A stretch of 64,000 bases of DNA from Toxotes chatareus (lineage: Eukaryota > Chordata > Actinopteri > Toxotidae): positions 15,532,501 to 15,596,500 of the forward strand of contig CM028896.1 in assembly GCA_016801885.1 (NCBI GenBank), read 5' to 3'. Below, piece by piece: positions 60,081 through 64,000 of this stretch. Both the position numbers and the translations under genes were made by a program. Position 1 is the first letter of the stretch, and every line of letters starts with the position of its first letter. A model generated the notes under the pieces. That model was given only the letters and a program-made list of their open reading frames with translations. It had not been told where the DNA came from and made no database searches.

Positions 60081-63000
60081 CTAGGAAGACAAAAATATTG
60101 GACATCAATGACATGAAAACATGCACATTTAAACCATATTAGACGACTTCAAACTATTGTGGATTCGTCCATAAATATTTTAGAACTGGGAGGATTTAAC
60201 CTTTTTTTGGGAAACATGTTCATTCACTTTCTTCTAATCGCTAAAAGGCTAATCGCTCTCCATCCTTTAGGTTCATCATACAGATAGAATAGTGGTATCA
60301 ATACATGAGGCTACTAGTTACAATAAAAAACTCCTGAACATAATATAAAGATGATTTCAGGGACCATATGAGCTGCACAGTTTTTAAAAACTGGAAGAAC
60401 CTTTTCTAGCTTGAACAGGTTAGTAGACAGTTCTCCATAGATCTCAGCATTCAGTTCATCCTGGGACCGGTGGCTCACTGCGTTTCTGCAACAAGAGTTT
60501 CACTAAATCATTAACATTACATCATTTGTTTGTCATTTAGTAAGTGAAACGCCCTGAAATCTGCTCAGTAAGGTGTGGATGAAGCTCTTACTCGCTCCGA
60601 AGGTGTTCCCCAATGGACACCAAGGAGTTCAAACGATGCTCAAGAGCCACAATCTTGAAAGCCATGTAACAGGAGGACAAGACAAGAACACCAACTCTGT
60701 TCAGACACACAAACACAGCGACAGACAAACATTCAAATGTGACCCCACAGAACAATCGCTGACACGCCCAAAGAATGGAAATAAACTTTTAATCTAACAT
60801 CTAACAATCGTCATGTCGGACTGCTTCGGCGTCTCATGTTGCACATAATGAAAGGCCACTTACAAAACCAAGTAGATCAGGAGGATGGCGTGCAACGACA
60901 CGGGCTGCGAGGATTTGTCCTTGAGCGTGACTCCGCGGGTTGGTTTGGTGGACCCTGCGGGTAAAAGAAAAAAGAGAAATGTTGATTGACAGATGCACTA
61001 AAACTGCATTTTACATACAGGACTGAGACATTATAGAAAGTTTTCTTTAATACTGCACCCTTTCTGTTTTTGCAGAGATTAAACACATGAGATATAATTT
61101 GTTAATTAGTGAGCTTTAGCGGATTATGTTATCTTCAGACATGAGCAGGCTAGCTGTTTCCCCCCACATACAGTCTTTATGCTAAGCTAAGCTAACTGGT
61201 TGCTGGCTCTAGTGTCACATTTACCACACAAACATGAGAGTGGTTCTGATTTTTTCATTTAATCATCATTTGTTTTCAGAGAGATTCACGCATTAAACTA
61301 CCGTTCTTGAGGGCAGCTCTGTGCTTTTGGCTCGGACTCTGGAGGTGAATGTCTGCGTGGACCGAAACCTCTCCGCTCTTCACTGCGCTCAGAAACGTGT
61401 CTGGGAGGCCGGTGAAGTCTGCCCGAGCAAACAGAGAGAACCTGTGACTCCGGCTGCCTACCACGAGCCAGAGTAAACATTAACAGGATCACAAATATCC
61501 TTGCAGATCAACGTGCTCTCAGAGTTAAGACTGTGAGATGGAAGAAGCTGGCTCGGTATCACAGACGACATGAACAACAAGCCGAAGATTTCATTCATTA
61601 TTTAACAGGATCATCGCTGTTTTCGTGCCAGCTGTCTTCACAATAACAAAAAATAAAGCAAAGGCTTGATGGCTCAAATTTCACTTGGCTTCACTCCAGG
61701 TATCTGCAAACTAAAGACCGTCTGAGCCACAGTGACACCGGACACCCTGAGCACATTTGGAGAGAGGGTAAACAAAATGTGTACAGTAGATTAAAGTAAG
61801 CACAAAGAAACTTCTATAAAGGGCAGACGTGTACACAGAGGAATGAGAGCGGAGCACACACCAGTTATTTTGTCATAATCTGGAGTCTGAGACCCAGAGC
61901 TGCTGCTCTCCATCATCTTCTGCCGTCTCTGCTGCACCACCCCATCGAGGTCAGAGAAGTCTCCAGAAAGGTCCTGCAGCACAGGAAAATATAAAATGGA
62001 CACCACATACAGGGCGCCGGGTATTGTGTAACATAAGATCAAGTCATTTCTATGGAACTTTCATTTAAAAAAAAAAAAAAAAAAACATCTCCTCATGCAC
62101 AATGAATACATCCAGTAAAAACATCCCATAGAGTGGACGGACAGACCCCCGACTGACCAGAGGAAGCGACGACGGGCAGCCGACCCTGAAGCTGTTTTCA
62201 CAGGAAGAAGTAACGGGGCTGTTACAAGTCTTATCCACCTGAAATGATAGTGAACATATTTTAATATGAAGAACAGAATCGAAAATATTCATCTATTTTT
62301 GTTTTTGAAGCAGAATTCATTGATTGTTTTCACCAGTCGTCGGCAGAGGAACAAGCTGTAAACACGACACTGACACATCTCTGTGAGCAACAACTGTCGC
62401 ATTACACATTTTGTTGTTTGATCCACAGCTACAATAAAAACATTCATTAGTGCAAACTTTGACTTTATAGTTTTCAAACTTTATCACAAATTTACGTAAC
62501 TTAAAAACATTTGCATAGGAAATAATGTGATAATCACTTTTACAATGACTCTAATTTAGGGCTGCAACTAACCATTATCTTGATTACCAGTTTTTTCAGC
62601 GATCAGTTAATTGTTCAGACTGGTGTTCACACTACAGTGAAAATATTTCAGGGAGATATAATTAGAAAAGACTGAATCCTATTAGGATGAATCAGTGCTT
62701 TTTAGAAGATGTCACATACCTCCAAATGAATGCAGATGGATTTCAGAAGTTTGTAGGTGGTGTTTCGAGAGAGGAAGGACACAAACACGTGCTGGAAAAC
62801 AGCCACTTAAAATCACTTTTGTGTTTGTGATCATTAAATGGGATTAAACGCTCATGGTCTCAACAGTTTTCGTACCTGCTCGCTTGAAGTTTCAATCACG
62901 AGGGCGTTTGGCACTAACAACGCAGTTTTAGTTTTCTTGATAAATGTCACAGACATCACTGGGATTGAAATCTGGAGATGAGAAAATACATTTCTTAATC

Positions 63001-63518
63001 TTAGTTAATATTCACTGTGTTAAAACAGAAAACATGAACAGGTTATTAAGTCATGTCATTTCTTTATCACAGTAACAGCACCATACCCTGGTATCTCTGC
63101 CAAAGACCTTGGAGTGGAAACAGATCCAGTTATCGGAGACGAACATTTTGCCCTGATATAACATTTCTTTCTGCAGGGCACAGGTGTAACCTATCGGCAC
63201 ATACATCACATTAAGATCCAACATTTCTGCGTTTCTCACATTCAGCCACAGATATACTCTGACACTTACTTTGTTTGAGTAACTCATCTCTGCTGACCTC
63301 CTTGAATAACTTATGATACTGGGCATTTGTCTTTGATAGCTGAGAACAGGACAGACGTTAAACAGACATAAAAATCGTGCGAAATTTGTTAGAGGTTTGG
63401 TGAAAATTGTCGGGTCAGATTTGCTCCTACCTGACTGGGCTGCGATTTCTTCCTCTCAAACTTTGTTTCAAAGTCAGTCGGACTCAGCATTGGTGAGAGC
63501 TGCTCAACAGGTTTCAAT
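60042..63518 (-). CDS. gramd2b: GRAM domain-containing protein 2B, 3' part (12 coding exons, 5' end outside window)
   Basis: GRAMD2B (GRAMD3) is a membrane-anchored GRAM-domain protein; the GRAM domain is a PH-like lipid-binding fold and related proteins work at ER membranes and ER-plasma membrane contacts. The visible 352 residues contain a Ser/Lys-rich lead, the GRAM domain (NAQYHKLFKEV to YKLLKSICIHLE), the SSLPL / DFSDLDGVVQQRRQ / SSSGSQTPD block that is specific to GRAMD2B, one predicted transmembrane segment (HAILLIYLVLVGVLVLSSCY) and a C-terminal leucine-rich helix ending IQRNLRKLLEET. No VASt domain is present, which excludes the GRAMD1 proteins. The first coding exons lie beyond 64000. 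Confidence 0.92.
60185..60312 (-). repeat. dispersed percomorph repeat (family B), terminal fragment
   Basis: TTTGGGAAACATGTTCATTC, ACTTTCTTCTAATCG and AGTGGTATCAATACATGAG match, diverged, the terminus of family B. It lies in the last gramd2b intron. Confidence 0.5.
60401..60485 (-). CDS. gramd2b: gramd2b penultimate coding exon
   Basis: An 85-nt exon NAVSHRSQDELNAEIYGEL... ending NLFKLEK. Its donor is the weak AAAAG|GTTCTT (60399-60400). Without splicing, the frame runs on to a TAG at 60314-60316, adding an unrelated tail. Confidence 0.85.
60592..60696 (-). CDS. gramd2b: gramd2b exon: transmembrane segment and following helix
   Basis: A 105-nt exon LVGVLVLSSCYMAFKIVA... through LVSIGEHLRS. 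Phase 2 on both sides. Confidence 0.9.
60864..60954 (-). CDS. gramd2b: gramd2b exon: start of transmembrane segment
   Basis: A 91-nt exon GSTKPTRGVTLKDKSSQP... ending HAILLIYLV, leaving at phase 2 inside the membrane segment. Confidence 0.88.
61085..61270 (+). repeat. dispersed percomorph repeat (family B), right-arm copy
   Basis: GAGATATAATTTGTTAATTAG, GTGAGCTTTAGCGGAT, CAGGCTAGCTGTTTCCCC, CAGTCTTTATGCTAAGC and CATGAGAGTGGTTCTGAT are the right arm of family B. It lies in a gramd2b intron. Confidence 0.7.
61302..61418 (-). CDS. gramd2b: gramd2b exon: variable linker
   Basis: A 117-nt exon DFTGLPDTFLSAVKSGEV... ending HRAALKN. Phase 1 on both sides. A poorly conserved region, supported by flanking splice sites and frame. 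Confidence 0.82.
61862..61973 (-). CDS. gramd2b: gramd2b exon: DFSDLDG/SQTPD block
   Basis: A 112-nt exon DLSGDFSDLDGVVQQRRQKM... with SSSSGSQTPDYDKIT. This block distinguishes GRAMD2B from GRAMD2A. Leaves at phase 1. Confidence 0.94.
62158..62238 (-). CDS. gramd2b: gramd2b exon: linker
   Basis: An 81-nt exon VDKTCNSPVTSSCENSF... ending CPSSLPL at a GTCAGT donor. Phase 0 on both sides. Confidence 0.88.
62553..62640 (+). repeat. dispersed repeat (family A), copy 6, terminal fragment
   Basis: TTTAGGGCTGCAACTAACC followed by ATTATCTTGATTACC and CAGTTAATTGTTCAGAC is the family A left end, in a gramd2b intron. Confidence 0.6.
62720..62791 (-). CDS. gramd2b: gramd2b exon: end of GRAM domain
   Basis: A 72-nt exon HVFVSFLSRNTTYKLLKSIC... 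ending IHLE. Phase 0 on both sides. Confidence 0.94.
62876..62971 (-). CDS. gramd2b: gramd2b exon: GRAM domain
   Basis: A 96-nt exon ISIPVMSVTFIKKTKTALLV... ending IETSSEQ. Phase 0 on both sides. Confidence 0.95.
63087..63190 (-). CDS. gramd2b: gramd2b exon: GRAM domain core
   Basis: A 104-nt exon YTCALQKEMLYQGKMFVSDN... with NWICFHSKVFGRDTR. Leaves at phase 0. Confidence 0.95.
63270..63339 (-). CDS. gramd2b: gramd2b exon: start of GRAM domain
   Basis: A 70-nt exon LSKTNAQYHKLFKEVSRDEL... leaving at phase 1. YHKLFKEV is the classic start of the GRAM fold. Confidence 0.93.
63431..63518 (-). CDS. gramd2b: gramd2b exon: linker before GRAM domain
   Basis: An 88-nt exon LKPVEQLSPMLSPTDFETKF... 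ending KKSQPSQ. The first base completes a codon from an exon outside the window. Leaves at phase 0. Confidence 0.85.
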
Positions 63519-64000
63519 CTGACAAATAGCAGGTAAGTGTTTATGGTTAAGACACATGGTAACACCCGAGGAGGACAGGCAAGACAGCTACAGCAAACAC
63601 TTTGTAAGAGCTATAACTCCTGATAAAACATGATTTGCATGCTGACCTCTACTGATCCACACAGAATATATCATTAGACAACAGTACACGTCCTCCGTGT
63701 GACTCTGCATGGTGTCACCTGTGGTTATGCAAGGGCTGCTTACACAGCAACAGCAAAATCTGTAAACAGCACTTTAGTCATGCAGGTTTACAGTAGCTAT
63801 GATGAATTATGGTGCTGTACAGTGGATGGAAGGTGAAAGATTACAGATGATGTCACTCTGGGAGGATCCTGAGGCAAACTTCAGTAATAATGAATCTAAG
63901 ATCAGAAAATATTAACAGTACTTTAATCCTCATTTATAAAAAAGTATTTTAATTTCTTCATTCATCTGATGTTTGTCACAACGACAAGAGGTGGTCGCAG
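63519..64000 (-). other. gramd2b: gramd2b intron, running off the window
   Basis: Upstream of the first visible exon I see no further exon with matching phase; the N-terminal coding exons must lie beyond the edge. Confidence 0.6.

Noticed and set aside
1..64000. CRISPR array, operon, phage or bacterial mobile element
   Set aside because: All genes are spliced vertebrate genes; no direct-repeat/spacer array and no prokaryotic gene layout was seen.

Overview
This window is vertebrate nuclear DNA, most likely from a percomorph (spiny-rayed) teleost. Three multi-exon genes are spliced with GT-AG introns, all on the minus strand. The order from the left edge is tenascin-C (tnc), then traf2, then the 3' two thirds or so of gramd2b (also called gramd3). 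The fish assignment rests on the divergence of the encoded proteins from their mammalian orthologues, compact introns, and several dispersed repeat families that I recognise from percomorph genomes.

Region by region: 1-1372 is the tnc 3' UTR and downstream flank. 1373-20074 carries the tnc coding exons: a signal peptide/assembly exon, one 1.3-kb exon with 13.5 EGF repeats, 16 fibronectin type III (FN3) repeats and a five-exon fibrinogen-like globe. About 20.1-25.9 kb is the first intron, and about 25.9-26.35 kb holds a candidate non-coding exon 1 and a TATA promoter. About 26.4-49.6 kb is intergenic: I find no convincing protein gene there, only repeats and one CpG-rich block at about 47.8-48.2 kb that looks like an unassigned promoter. 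About 49.6-52.4 kb is the probable long traf2 3' UTR. 52389-56845 holds the ten traf2 coding exons, with a candidate non-coding exon and CpG-rich promoter at 58.4-58.76 kb. 59.1-63.5 kb holds the last twelve coding exons of gramd2b, whose 5' end lies beyond the right edge.

The genes do not form a pathway. Tenascin-C is a secreted hexameric extracellular-matrix glycoprotein, TRAF2 is a cytosolic E3/adaptor of TNF-receptor signalling, and GRAMD2B is an ER-anchored GRAM-domain protein. All splice junctions were read by eye; reading frames and intron phases join across every junction given, except at one place. The third-largest tnc exon (11323-11774) has an apparent one-base deletion in a G run, which breaks its frame.

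I found no new multi-gene system. The points most worth a second look are the tnc frameshift in a skippable cassette exon, the missing RGD in the third FN3 repeat, a Pro/Ser-rich expansion of roughly 95 residues inside the TRAF2 coiled-coil region, the orphan CpG-rich block, and the tiny last coding exon of gramd2b reached through a weak splice donor.
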